This document shows positions 8,163-16,372 of a stretch of DNA of 64,000 nucleotides, piece by piece. Position 1 is the first letter of the stretch, and each line of letters starts with the position of its first letter. The notes under the pieces were generated by a model. The model was not told where the DNA came from. It worked only from the letters and a program-made list of their open reading frames with translations, and made no database searches. Origin of the DNA: Planococcus donghaensis (GTDB lineage Bacteria > Bacillota > Bacilli > Bacillales_A > Planococcaceae); assembly GCF_001687665.2 (NCBI RefSeq), contig NZ_CP016543.2, positions 682,001 to 746,000 of the forward strand, read 5' to 3'. The position numbers and the translations under genes were made by a program.

Positions 8163-9338
8163 GTGTCAAACAAAATTACGTTTGTGCCGATAAGTTACAC
8201 TGGCTGGGATTCATTAGAGCATTTGGTAAGTGAAGTAGAACGCTTAAATGCCAGCAATATTTTAATAGTGACCGATCCATTTTTAGAAGAATTGGGGATG
8301 ACCAATAAAATTATTGAACCGCTTCAAGCACAAGGGTGGAAAACAAGTGTTTATACAGAAGTGGTTCCGGAACCTCCTTTAGAAGTTGGCGAGAAATTAG
8401 TAGCCTTCACGAAAGAACATAAATTTGATCTAGTAATTGGATTAGGCGGAGGAAGTGCGCTCGATTTAGCTAAATTGGCCGGAGTTCTCGCAACACATGA
8501 AGGGAAAGTGGCTGACTACTTGAACTTAACAGGGAATCGTACGTTAACTCATAAAGGCATACCCAAAATATTAATCCCTACAACTTCTGGAACAGGGTCA
8601 GAAGTGACCAATATTTCGGTGCTGTCGTTAGAATCCTCAAAAGATGTGGTAACGCACGACTATCTATTACCAGATGTCGCCATAGTGGATCCAGCACTAA
8701 CAACATCGTTGCCACCAAAAGTAACAGCTGCTACGGGGATCGATGCGTTAACACATGCAATTGAATCGTATGTTTCCAAAAATGCGAACCCTGTGACCGA
8801 TGCACTTGCCTTGCAAGCAATCCGCTTAATTAGTGGTTCTATTCGAACAGCTGTAGCCGATGGAGAAAATAAAGAAGCGCGTATGGATATGAGCTATGGC
8901 AGTTATTTAGCTGGTTTATCATTTTTCAATGCGGGCGTAGCGGGCGTTCATGCGTTAGCCTATCCTTTAGGCGGGCAATTTCATATTTCACATGGCGAAT
9001 CGAATGCTGTCTTATTGCCTTACGTCATGGGCTATATTCGCCAAAGCTGCGAAAAAAGAATGAAAGATATTTTAGAAGCAATGGGCTTTAGTTCAAATCA
9101 GTTTTCTCAAGAAGAAGCTTCACTAAAGTGCATTGAAGAACTAAAAAAATTAGTAGCTGATGTCGGAATTCCATTGTCATTAAAGGAATTTGGCATTCAA
9201 GAAGAAGCTTTGGATAGTCTAGCGGATGATGGCATTAAGCAAAAGAGAATTTTAGCAAGAAGCCCGATGCTATTAGAGAGAGAAGACATTTTCGCGATTT
9301 ACCAAGCGGCCTTTAAAGGGGAAGTTGTAGAAAAATAA
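8163..9338 (+). CDS. Iron-containing alcohol dehydrogenase (group III)
   Basis: A 391-residue Fe-ADH. It has the NAD-binding GLGGGSALDLAK loop, the PTTSGTGSEVTNISVL motif and metal-ligand segments (VDPALT; HALAYPLGGQFHISHGESNA). Relatives include 4-hydroxybutyrate, 1,3-propanediol and lactaldehyde reductases. GTG 8163 is preferred over GTG 8154 because the site AAGGAG lies 8 bases before it and overlaps the latter. It is the last gene of the LacI operon and is followed by a terminator. Together with the ALDH it could carry out, for example, 4-hydroxybutyrate to succinate conversion; this is a hypothesis only. Confidence 0.9.
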   Translation: MSNKITFVPISYTGWDSLEHLVSEVERLNASNILIVTDPFLEELGMTNKIIEPLQAQGWKTSVYTEVVPEPPLEVGEKLVAFTKEHKFDLVIGLGGGSALDLAKLAGVLATHEGKVADYLNLTGNRTLTHKGIPKILIPTTSGTGSEVTNISVLSLESSKDVVTHDYLLPDVAIVDPALTTSLPPKVTAATGIDALTHAIESYVSKNANPVTDALALQAIRLISGSIRTAVADGENKEARMDMSYGSYLAGLSFFNAGVAGVHALAYPLGGQFHISHGESNAVLLPYVMGYIRQSCEKRMKDILEAMGFSSNQFSQEEASLKCIEELKKLVADVGIPLSLKEFGIQEEALDSLADDGIKQKRILARSPMLLEREDIFAIYQAAFKGEVVEK

Positions 9339-9373
9339 AGATTGTGTACTAACTAAATTAATTGTCGTACATA

Positions 9374-9424
9374 AAAACTTCTATTTCCTGAGAGTGAATA
9401 TCTCGGGGAATAGAAGTTTTTTTA
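9374..9424 (+). terminator. Intrinsic terminator of the LacI-controlled operon
   Basis: A long stem, AAAACTTCTATTTCC pairing with GGGAATAGAAGTTTT, with an inner GAGA/TCTC extension, ending in seven T residues. Confidence 0.9.
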
Positions 9425-9532
9425 ATTTCTAAATTGAAGCTTGCTTATTCTGAGATCCGAACGATATAAACATATGCTACTATATATGTAGTTGTATAAT
9501 ATATCCATTTCAGTAGAGGAAGGAAACCAACT

Positions 9533-10612
9533 ATGGATTTTAAAACGAGAATTTTAGAAACTGTTATGGCAGCTGAACTAGAGATACAGAAAGTAATAGC
9601 TGGACATGAAAAGACAATTAAAAATCAAGAAGACGTAATAAAACGACAAGAGGAAAAAATACGAGAGCTAAAAACAAAATTAAAAAAGCGGGAAGGGGAA
9701 AATCTGCAGCTTCAAGTACGTTTAGACTTAGAAGTATCTAAACAACAAAATAATCCTTTACCTAAACCTACAAAAAAAGTAGTAAAAGAAGAAGTTCGTA
9801 CTGTGAGCGCAGCTAAACAACCTACTAAGGAAGAAGAATGGGAAAAGACATTATTACAAGTTAGAAATGAGTTGTCAGCAGCAACTGAAAAGAAAAAGCG
9901 GGAAAAGACTTATTATGAGAATTCTACATCCGAAAACGAATCTACTACAACTGACCTTACAGAACTAAACGACTCGTTAAAACCTGTCATTTATCGTTAT
10001 AAGATTAATGTTATAGATAACGCTTTTCTGGAGACATTCGTAAGGAAATATAATTTAGTTGGACGGAAAGCAATTTTGCCGTTATATGAAACAAAGAATT
10101 CTCGTGAAATATACTTGTATACAGAAGTGGAAAATATTTTTGTTGATGTATTGCTTAAAGAGATTTACATGGTTAATGAGCAGTTTGAAAGCCTGTCTGC
10201 AAGATATTCACCACTCGTACTCAAGTATCGTCAAATTACAAATATCAAGCATGCTTCTCAAGAAAAGAAAAGTGCTGAAAAATCAGGCCAATGGAACTCG
10301 GTGGACACGAATTCGTCTGCATCACTTGCTTCTATTGAAGATTCTTTATTTAGTGAGCAAAGTGAACTGAATAAAATCGGCTATCGAATTAGTGGTTCTA
10401 CAAGAGAAGAACGGTGGGAAGCGATTAGAAGAGCGATTCCAGCAATAGGACTAAAAAAAGTAGTATATATTATTAGCGCAAATGTGCGGTTAAGAAAAAA
10501 ACAAAAAAATGGGGAACAAAAATACCAACATGCGATTACAGAATGGGAATACGATCTCAGTCAAATTAAGAAACGATATTATTATGGAGGTTTTAAGTGG
10601 CCAGAGACTTGA
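9533..10612 (+). CDS. Orphan protein: N-terminal coiled coil, linker, unrecognised C-terminal domains
   Basis: A 359-residue cytoplasmic protein I do not recognise. Residues ~15-75 are a strongly charged heptad coiled coil (GHEKTIKNQEDVIKRQEEKI). Residues ~75-150 form a Lys/Glu/Ser/Thr-rich linker. Residues ~155-235 form a compact alpha/beta domain (KPVIYRYKINVIDNAFLETF). Residues ~280-359 form a basic, aromatic C-terminal module (SGSTREERWEAIRRAIPAIG, then AITEWEYDLSQIKKRYY). There is no signal peptide or membrane segment. It stands alone between two terminators, with AGAGGAAGGA before ATG 9533. The basic C-terminus suggests nucleic-acid or partner binding, but no function can be assigned. 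The base composition looks slightly more AT-rich than the neighbouring genes. Confidence 0.8.
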   Translation: MDFKTRILETVMAAELEIQKVIAGHEKTIKNQEDVIKRQEEKIRELKTKLKKREGENLQLQVRLDLEVSKQQNNPLPKPTKKVVKEEVRTVSAAKQPTKEEEWEKTLLQVRNELSAATEKKKREKTYYENSTSENESTTTDLTELNDSLKPVIYRYKINVIDNAFLETFVRKYNLVGRKAILPLYETKNSREIYLYTEVENIFVDVLLKEIYMVNEQFESLSARYSPLVLKYRQITNIKHASQEKKSAEKSGQWNSVDTNSSASLASIEDSLFSEQSELNKIGYRISGSTREERWEAIRRAIPAIGLKKVVYIISANVRLRKKQKNGEQKYQHAITEWEYDLSQIKKRYYYGGFKWPET

Positions 10613-10650
10613 ATAGCTTTTTCAGCATGTCACAATCCATATCTCCACAA

Positions 10651-10685
10651 AAAAACTCGGCACCCAAAGGTATCGAGTTTTCTTA
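10651..10685. terminator. Bidirectional intrinsic terminator between convergent genes
   Basis: AAAACTCG/CGAGTTTT stem with a 14-base loop. The minus strand has seven T residues and serves the repeat-protein gene; the plus strand has TTTTCTTATTTTT after the orphan gene. Confidence 0.75.
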
Positions 10686-10688
10686 TTT

Positions 10689-11537
10689 TTATAAGCTTTC
10701 GTCAGAAGATTCGTCGTTTGTATTATCGCGTTCTCCACGGTGCTCTTTAGCCCCGCCACGTTGTTTCGGAAGTTCGACATCAAGTGCTTCAAGCTGAGTC
10801 TGTGCTTCTTCTTTTGTCAACGTGCCTTCTTTAACTTGATCGAGAATCGCTTCGACTTGTGTGCGTGTTTCTTCATCTAAGTCTGCAAAACGATCTCCTT
10901 TCAATTCTGGCACTTCAATACCAAGTGCTTCAAGCTGTGCCTGAGCTTCTTCTTTCGTCAACGTGCCGTCTTTAAGTTCATCCATGATCGCTTTAGCTTG
11001 AGTTTGCGTTTCCTCATCTAAATCTGCGAATGGATTGCCATGACGATTGCCTTTCCCTTGACGTTCACCCATCTCAGGTGCATCAATGCCAAGTGCTTCA
11101 AGCTGTGCCTGAGCTTCTTCATTCGTTAACGTGCCGTCTTTAAGTTCGTCCATAATCGCTTTAGCTTGAGTTTGCGTTTCCTCATCTAAATCTGCGAATG
11201 GGTTGCCATGACGATTGCCTTTCCCTTGACGTTCGCCCATCTCAGGCACTTCAATACCAAGTGCTTCGAGCTGAGTTTGTGCTTCTTCTTTTGTAATTGT
11301 GTCGTCTTGTAGTTCATCCAGGATTGCTTTAGCTTGATCTTTTGTTTCATCATCCAAATCGGCAAATGGACTACGGCGCTCTTCTTTATCCTTTGAAAGA
11401 GCTGTTGCGCTTTGTTCAGTTGCGTTTTCTGTTAAAGTGTCTGTTGTTTCTGATGCAAATACGGGACCTACGGCAGATCCTACAACTCCAATTGATAATG
11501 CGCTTGTAGCGAGTAATAACGATAATTTTTTGTTCAT
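10689..11537 (-). CDS. Secreted protein with four tandem DUF2680-like repeats
   Basis: A 282-residue protein with a signal peptide (residues 1-28, probable cleavage after VFA) and four tandem units beginning at Phe58, Phe114, Phe170 and Phe217. Each unit reads like FADLDEETQTQAKAIMDELK followed by an EEAQAQLEALG helix, the helix-turn-helix pattern of DUF2680/YckD-type secreted proteins. Units 1-3 have a 56-residue period, separated by a basic GERQGKGNRHGNP linker; the last spacing is 47. The C-terminal tail is acidic and Ser-rich. There is no catalytic motif, so it may be a structural, peptide-binding or metal-binding exported protein. It diverges from a two-component system and may be its target. 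Confidence 0.85.
   Translation of the reverse strand: MNKKLSLLLATSALSIGVVGSAVGPVFASETTDTLTENATEQSATALSKDKEERRSPFADLDDETKDQAKAILDELQDDTITKEEAQTQLEALGIEVPEMGERQGKGNRHGNPFADLDEETQTQAKAIMDELKDGTLTNEEAQAQLEALGIDAPEMGERQGKGNRHGNPFADLDEETQTQAKAIMDELKDGTLTKEEAQAQLEALGIEVPELKGDRFADLDEETRTQVEAILDQVKEGTLTKEEAQTQLEALDVELPKQRGGAKEHRGERDNTNDESSDESL
10785..11366. repeat. Tandem repeat array inside the secreted-protein gene
   Basis: Four units are encoded, the first three with a 168-bp period. Units 2 and 3 differ at only a handful of bases over the whole period, including synonymous sites, so this duplication is recent. Confidence 0.9.
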
Positions 11538-11593
11538 TTACGATTCCTCCTAAGTTTTGATGTGATGTCTTACAATGCTTACTATAAAGTGGG

Positions 11594-11613
11594 TTAGTGA
11601 AAGTTTAGTGAAA
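11594..11613. promoter_or_regulatory. Direct-repeat operator candidate for the OmpR-type regulator
   Basis: TTAGTGAAA occurs twice with an 11-bp offset, one helical turn, in the 162-bp divergent gap between the repeat-protein gene and the response-regulator gene. This is the usual layout of OmpR/PhoB-family binding sites. Function is inferred. Confidence 0.55.
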
Positions 11614-11699
11614 TTGAAAAAGAATTTTCATTTGTTTTTCATAAAGGTATGTTATTTTTAGAAAAGATAAAAAGGGACTTTTAAGAGAGGAGGAGGCAT

Positions 11700-12374
11700 A
11701 TGAAAGTGCTATTAGCTGAAGATGATGAGCGCCTTGGAGAACTGATCGTGCATTTATTAAAGAAAAAAGGAGCTTCTGTTGTTGACTGGGTAACAGAAGG
11801 TGAAGATGCCATTGCTTATGCGCAAGCCTCTTTTTATGATGTCGTCATTCTCGATTGGATGATGCCAAATGGCGATGGCGTATCCGTTTGTCGGCATTTA
11901 CGAGCATCGGACTATAGCGGTGCCATATTGATGTTGACGGCAAAAGGCGCTGTGCCAGATCGAGTAGAAGGACTAGATGCCGGGGCAGATGATTATATTA
12001 TCAAACCGTTTGAAATTGATGAGTTGTGGGCACGGCTTAATGCGTTAACAAGACGTACGCGCACACCAATCCGAGAAGAAACGGTAACGCTTGGTGAATT
12101 ATTGCTAAATCGAACAAGTCATACGCTCTACTATCAAGAAGAAGAAATTTTACTCACACCGCGTGAGTTTCAATTATTTGAACTACTTGTAGTAAATCGA
12201 GGACAAGTACTGACCCGTGAATTGATACTCGATCGCATATGGGGACTCGATGCCGAAGTGTCTTTAAAAACAATTGATGCTACAGTGAAGCTATTAAGGA
12301 AGAAAATTAGCCGCACCAGTAAAGAAGATTTCATCAAAGCGGTTCGCGGGGTGGGGTATAAAATTGAAGCGTGA
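11700..12374 (+). CDS. OmpR/PhoB-family response regulator
   Basis: A 224-residue regulator with a receiver domain (residues 1-115; acidic pocket E7-D8-D9, phospho-acceptor Asp52 in VVILDWMMP, the AKGA/KPF switch and Lys positions) and a winged-helix DNA-binding domain (residues ~125-222) ending in IKAVRGVGYKIEA. AGAGGAGGAGG precedes ATG 11700. Its last codons overlap the kinase start, so the pair is translationally coupled. It probably regulates the divergent secreted repeat protein through the nearby direct repeats (inference). Confidence 0.95.
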   Translation: MKVLLAEDDERLGELIVHLLKKKGASVVDWVTEGEDAIAYAQASFYDVVILDWMMPNGDGVSVCRHLRASDYSGAILMLTAKGAVPDRVEGLDAGADDYIIKPFEIDELWARLNALTRRTRTPIREETVTLGELLLNRTSHTLYYQEEEILLTPREFQLFELLVVNRGQVLTRELILDRIWGLDAEVSLKTIDATVKLLRKKISRTSKEDFIKAVRGVGYKIEA

Positions 12375-13725
12375 AAAAAGAACAAAGCGAGCTGAAAAAA
12401 CAAAAGATGTCTTTCGGGCTACGCATAAACGTCTCACCTTATTTTACAGCGGCATTTTTTCCATCTTTTTGATCCTCTTTGTAGCGATTGTGTTATTTAT
12501 TTTGTATCAAGTAGTTTTTAGCGGTCAAGAGCAGGAACTACGGCAGCTTGCCGAACAAGAAATAACGGATCTTCGCAGAGAAACCTTTGGGCCGGCTGCT
12601 CCTACGCGAAGACTGCCGCGCCAACAATTTCTAGCAGAAAATCAATTGTTTTATTACGTACAAACTTCAGATGGTGAACTTGTAGTATCTAATGAAGGCA
12701 TTGAACAGCTACAGCCATTGTACTTGGAACTTATTTCGGGTTGGGTGCCTAACGAAACAGAAATTAGACAAGAAAACATCACCATCCCAAAAGAAGATCC
12801 GGAGTTTAGTGAGTTTCTAAATTTTGATTTTACGGTTCTTACTTTAGCACGTCCGGTCAAGGTAGACGGTGACGTTGTCGGTACGATGTATATCGGTCTC
12901 GACATTTCCAATATCACACGGATTTTCCGTTGGACGGTCATCGTACTTAGTGGACTAGCTATTCTCTTTATTGGTATCGGAATTGTGCTTAGTTATATCA
13001 TGTCAAAACGGGCACTTGTTCCGGTTCAGCGGAGTTACAACCAGCAACGTGAATTAGTGGCGAACGCATCTCACGAGTTGCGAACGCCGCTAAGTACGAT
13101 TTTATCTTCTATAGAAGTGCTTGAAATGGAGCGGGAAGAGAAAGATCCTTTTACCGGACGCATTTTGGACGGGTTAAAACATGAAGTTCGTCGAATGACT
13201 GTATTGGTTAGTGATTTGCTGACACTGGCACAAGCAGATTCACCAGATGCCAATGCGCTAGTTCGCAACTGGTGCAACTTAACTCCAGCGAGCAAACAAT
13301 TGATAAGCTCTTTTAAAGCAAGAGCGACTGCTAAAAAAATCGATTTAATACTAGATGCACCTGCGGAAGCGAATGTATATGCAGATTGCGACAAATTAGT
13401 TCAGCTATTATCGATTCTACTCGACAATGCGATCAACTATACACCAGAAGGCGGCACTGTTACTGTCACCTTGCAAATACGCAACGATTCTTTACTACTT
13501 GCCGTACGGGATACCGGGATTGGCATTGCAGCTGCTGACCAAGACCGTATTTTCGATCGCTTTTACCGAGCAGACAAAGCACGGACGCGAAAAGAAGGTG
13601 GCCATGGACTTGGACTGGCAATCGGCAAATGGATTGTAGACGCACATGGTGGAACGATTTGGGTGGAAAGTTCAGCAGGTGAAGGGTCGTTATTTCAAGT
13701 ACGGATTCCAAATGGTGACAAGTAA
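12364..13725 (+). CDS. Sensor histidine kinase partner of the OmpR-type regulator
   Basis: A membrane kinase of up to 453 residues. It has TM1 at ~24-50, an extracytoplasmic loop at ~51-185, TM2 at ~190-215, then a HisKA domain with phospho-acceptor His237 (NASHELRTPLSTIL), and a HATPase domain with the N-box DNAINYTPEGG, G1 DTGIGIA and G2 GGHGLGLAIG. Start: the only in-frame start near the regulator stop is TTG 12364, overlapping it by 11 bases. A GTG at 12371 overlapping the TGA would be more usual but is in another frame, so the exact N-terminus is uncertain. The loop has no recognised sensor fold. Confidence 0.93.
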   Translation: MKREKRTKRAEKTKDVFRATHKRLTLFYSGIFSIFLILFVAIVLFILYQVVFSGQEQELRQLAEQEITDLRRETFGPAAPTRRLPRQQFLAENQLFYYVQTSDGELVVSNEGIEQLQPLYLELISGWVPNETEIRQENITIPKEDPEFSEFLNFDFTVLTLARPVKVDGDVVGTMYIGLDISNITRIFRWTVIVLSGLAILFIGIGIVLSYIMSKRALVPVQRSYNQQRELVANASHELRTPLSTILSSIEVLEMEREEKDPFTGRILDGLKHEVRRMTVLVSDLLTLAQADSPDANALVRNWCNLTPASKQLISSFKARATAKKIDLILDAPAEANVYADCDKLVQLLSILLDNAINYTPEGGTVTVTLQIRNDSLLLAVRDTGIGIAAADQDRIFDRFYRADKARTRKEGGHGLGLAIGKWIVDAHGGTIWVESSAGEGSLFQVRIPNGDK

Positions 13726-13808
13726 AGTAAGCAGGTAGTATTTTAAAGAACATGACCTTGAACAGGTTAACAGTCGACTTATAAAATAGAATGAGATAAG
13801 ATTCAACA

Positions 13809-13846
13809 CAAAAACCGCCGCATAGAACTTCTGTCGGCGGTTTTCG
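13809..13846. terminator. Bidirectional terminator between kinase and YitT genes
   Basis: AAAACCGCCG/CGGCGGTTTT stem with a 12-base loop; T runs on both strands serve the two convergent genes. Confidence 0.9.
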
Positions 13847-13900
13847 CATTGGATAAAAGAAACAAGAAGGTCTTTATAGATTTACTAGCTTGCATGAGAA

Positions 13901-14776
13901 TTAGTGAATATCTCGCTTTCTAAAGTTGCCGCCTCTTACTTCAGCTACGTCGTAAACGGCGACAAAGGCATTGTTGTCGATTTCAAAGATGATTTCTTTC
14001 ATCTTACTGTCTTCGAGTCGGTTGATGATGCAAGTGATTTCTTTGTAGTCCTCGTTAGTATATGCCCCTTTGACGATATTATAGGTGGCATTGCGTCCAA
14101 GACGATCGTAGATGGTTTGGACGAGTAGCTCAGGGTTACGCGAAATGATTTTATAGGTTTTAGAGCCACTGAATCCTTCTTCGACCAAGTGAATGACTTT
14201 GGCGGCAATGTAATAAGCAATGCCTGATAAGAAGGCGCCTTTTAGACCAAAGACGAATGAGACGATGATAAAGACGAACATGTTAAGAAATAAGATCAAA
14301 TCACTTGTTCCAAATGGCAGTTTGCGTGACAGCAGTACCGCCAGCATATCGATTCCATCGAGCGCACCGCCGTTTCGCAATGCAACTCCCATTCCAAACC
14401 CAATAATAATTCCACCAATGACTGTAATCAGTAATGTGTCTCCGACGATGATAGGTGGAATATGATGCATCAAGGTCGTCGCATAGGCAAGAGAAGAGAT
14501 ACCGATGGTAGAGTAGATAGCGAAGCTTTTCCCAATTTGCTTATACCCTAAATAGATGAATGGAATATTCAAGACGGCAATCAGCAAACCTAACGGCATT
14601 CCAGTCAGTTGGGAGCCAACGATGCTGATACCGGTGACCCCACCGTCCGATACATTATTCGGAATTAGCACGGTTTCGAGACCATATGCGGTGATGAAAG
14701 CACCGATGATGATGGGCAATGCTCGCAAAATTACTTTAACTTTATTAGCTTTTCGTTTTTTATTTGGTGCAGTCAT
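13901..14776 (-). CDS. YitT family membrane protein (DUF161/DUF2179)
   Basis: A 291-residue protein with 5-6 membrane helices, the conserved N-terminal IPNNVSDGGVTGISI and NGGALDGIDMLA motifs, and a C-terminal soluble DUF2179 domain (ITCIINRLEDSKMKEII). It is a paralogue-rich Bacillota family of unknown function, located in the cytoplasmic membrane. I chose the ATG at 14776 (MTAPNKKRK) because AAGAGGAC precedes it; the longer form from 14821 has no ribosome site. Its convergent neighbour shares the terminator. The gene appears monocistronic. Confidence 0.92.
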   Translation of the reverse strand: MTAPNKKRKANKVKVILRALPIIIGAFITAYGLETVLIPNNVSDGGVTGISIVGSQLTGMPLGLLIAVLNIPFIYLGYKQIGKSFAIYSTIGISSLAYATTLMHHIPPIIVGDTLLITVIGGIIIGFGMGVALRNGGALDGIDMLAVLLSRKLPFGTSDLILFLNMFVFIIVSFVFGLKGAFLSGIAYYIAAKVIHLVEEGFSGSKTYKIISRNPELLVQTIYDRLGRNATYNIVKGAYTNEDYKEITCIINRLEDSKMKEIIFEIDNNAFVAVYDVAEVRGGNFRKRDIH

Positions 14777-15054
14777 TCTAGTCCTCTTTTCTATCTTTTC
14801 GCGATGTGGTTTTATCCTCAACTATTAACTATAATCCTTTTATTGCTCATTTAGTAGCGCCAAGTTCAATAGAAACAATTAAAGACTTTTTTAATTGTTT
14901 CCAAATTTTGCGAGACTGCAGTTTTTTCATTTTACTTAGAAAGGTGAGAGAAATAACTTTTTTATCCAAAAAATTCCTTTTATATGGTATGATAGAGTCC
15001 TATTGAAGTCTTGAGAAAATGTCCAGGTCAATAAAAAAGGAGCTAACTAAGAAC

Positions 15055-15573
15055 ATGGAGATTGTCTATGAAGTAACCGAAGAAGCGTATATTGATTTTA
15101 ATTTATACCACGCACAAAATTCTGAAACGGTCAGGAAAACAATGACCATGCAACGAGTGTTGGTCCCGATTATTTATGTAGTGATGGCCATCGTACTTTC
15201 GTTTATATTGGATATTCCAATCTTATTCATGGTAATTCCGTTTCTGATCATGGGAATTTTATGGGCTGTATTTTATCCGAAGTATTTTTATCGTCACATT
15301 CGGAAATCAGCCAAAAAGTTACTTCGAGAAGGAAAGAATACAGGAATACTAGGTACGCATACTATGATTTTTACAGAAGTGGGTCTTCGTGAAATCAGTG
15401 CAACAGGCGAAGAACTGGTATCGTGGGCGGGTATCGAAAATTTCGGCGAAGATACATCCAATTTGTATTTATATAATAGCGGCTTATCTGCTTATATTAT
15501 TCCTAAGAGCAGCTTAGTGGATGTTGATCGAATTCGTCAATTTTTACTAGATAAGATTAATAACGAGAGCTAG
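15055..15573 (+). CDS. YcxB-like membrane protein
   Basis: A 172-residue protein with an N-terminal soluble strand region (MEIVYEVTEEAYIDFNLYH), two adjacent membrane helices (residues ~36-75, VLVPIIYVVMAIVLSFIL, then LFMVIPFLIMGILWAVFY), and a C-terminal domain with HTMIFTEVGLREISATGEE plus LYNSGLSAYIIPKSSL, the YcxB C-terminal pattern. Function unknown in the family. AAAAAGGAG lies 12 bases before ATG 15055; an upstream start at 15019 has no ribosome site. The gene stands alone. Confidence 0.82.
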   Translation: MEIVYEVTEEAYIDFNLYHAQNSETVRKTMTMQRVLVPIIYVVMAIVLSFILDIPILFMVIPFLIMGILWAVFYPKYFYRHIRKSAKKLLREGKNTGILGTHTMIFTEVGLREISATGEELVSWAGIENFGEDTSNLYLYNSGLSAYIIPKSSLVDVDRIRQFLLDKINNES

Positions 15574-15639
15574 AGGCAAAGTCTACATCTATTTTGTTAG
15601 AGAAAGACAGGACTATAGAGTAAATCCAATACTTATGTA

Positions 15640-15677
15640 GGAGCGCCGGCAGAAAATATTCTGTTCGGTGGCTTTTT
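15640..15677 (+). terminator. Weak terminator-like hairpin after the YcxB-like gene
   Basis: A CCG-g-CAGAA/TTCTG-tt-CGG stem followed by TGGC and five T residues; the internal loop makes it weaker than the other terminators in the window. Confidence 0.5.
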
Positions 15678-15838
15678 GATTTCTATAAAATTAGTCTATT
15701 GAAGATTCTATTCAAAAACAATTGTAATGCTTTCTTCTATATATGGTAGAATAATCGTAATAAAATATTTTTGTAAAATTGAGACAGCTGTGCAAAAAGA
15801 GAGAAATCCGCAATATTAAAAGATAGGGGGAAATGTAT

Positions 15839-16300
15839 ATGTTAGGGGATAGAGAAGAGGACGTATTCACGAAAAAGCCGGTGGAAAAACGCAGGCTTGG
15901 TGAACCGACTGGCGCGTTCAAAGGTGCATCTTGGGGTGCATTGCTTATTGGGGTATCGACGTATTTGATCGGTTTGTACAATGCAGGAATGGAGTTAAAC
16001 GAAAAAGGCTATTATATTACCGTTATGATTCTCGGACTTTACTCGGCCGTTTCTCTTCAAAAAGCGGTTAGAGACCGTGATGAAGGAATACGCGTTACCA
16101 ACTTGTATTACGGCATTAGCTGGTTTGCACTCATTGCCGCAATTTCGCTTATGGCGATTGGCTTGTTTAATGCAGGAAGTATCACGTTAAGTGAAAAAGG
16201 CTTTTACGGCATTTCGTTCGTCTTGAGTTTGTTTGCTGTTGTAACCGTACAAAAAAACGTGCGCGATACAGAAGAAGCGAACAATATGGATGAGTCGTAA
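15839..16300 (+). CDS. YiaA/YiaB two-helix domain membrane protein
   Basis: A 153-residue protein with four membrane helices arranged as two copies of the YiaAB unit. Copy one is GASWGALLIGVSTYLIGLYN plus YYITVMILGLYSAVSLQKAV; copy two is GISWFALIAAISLMAIGLFN plus FYGISFVLSLFAVVTVQKNV. Each copy ends in an RD/RDT motif (VRDRDEG, VRDTEEA). Function unknown in the family. ATG 15839 follows AGGGGG by 8 bases; the ATG at 15833 is too close to it. Confidence 0.88.
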   Translation: MLGDREEDVFTKKPVEKRRLGEPTGAFKGASWGALLIGVSTYLIGLYNAGMELNEKGYYITVMILGLYSAVSLQKAVRDRDEGIRVTNLYYGISWFALIAAISLMAIGLFNAGSITLSEKGFYGISFVLSLFAVVTVQKNVRDTEEANNMDES

Positions 16301-16372
16301 GAGACACAAAAATTTTGTGAGATCACACCATTAATCAAAGACAAAATTTAACGAACAGAAAGAGGAAACCAA

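Noticed and set aside
16305..16319. CACAAAA-a-TTTTGTG palindrome as terminator
   Set aside because: AT-only stem with no T run; too weak to call.
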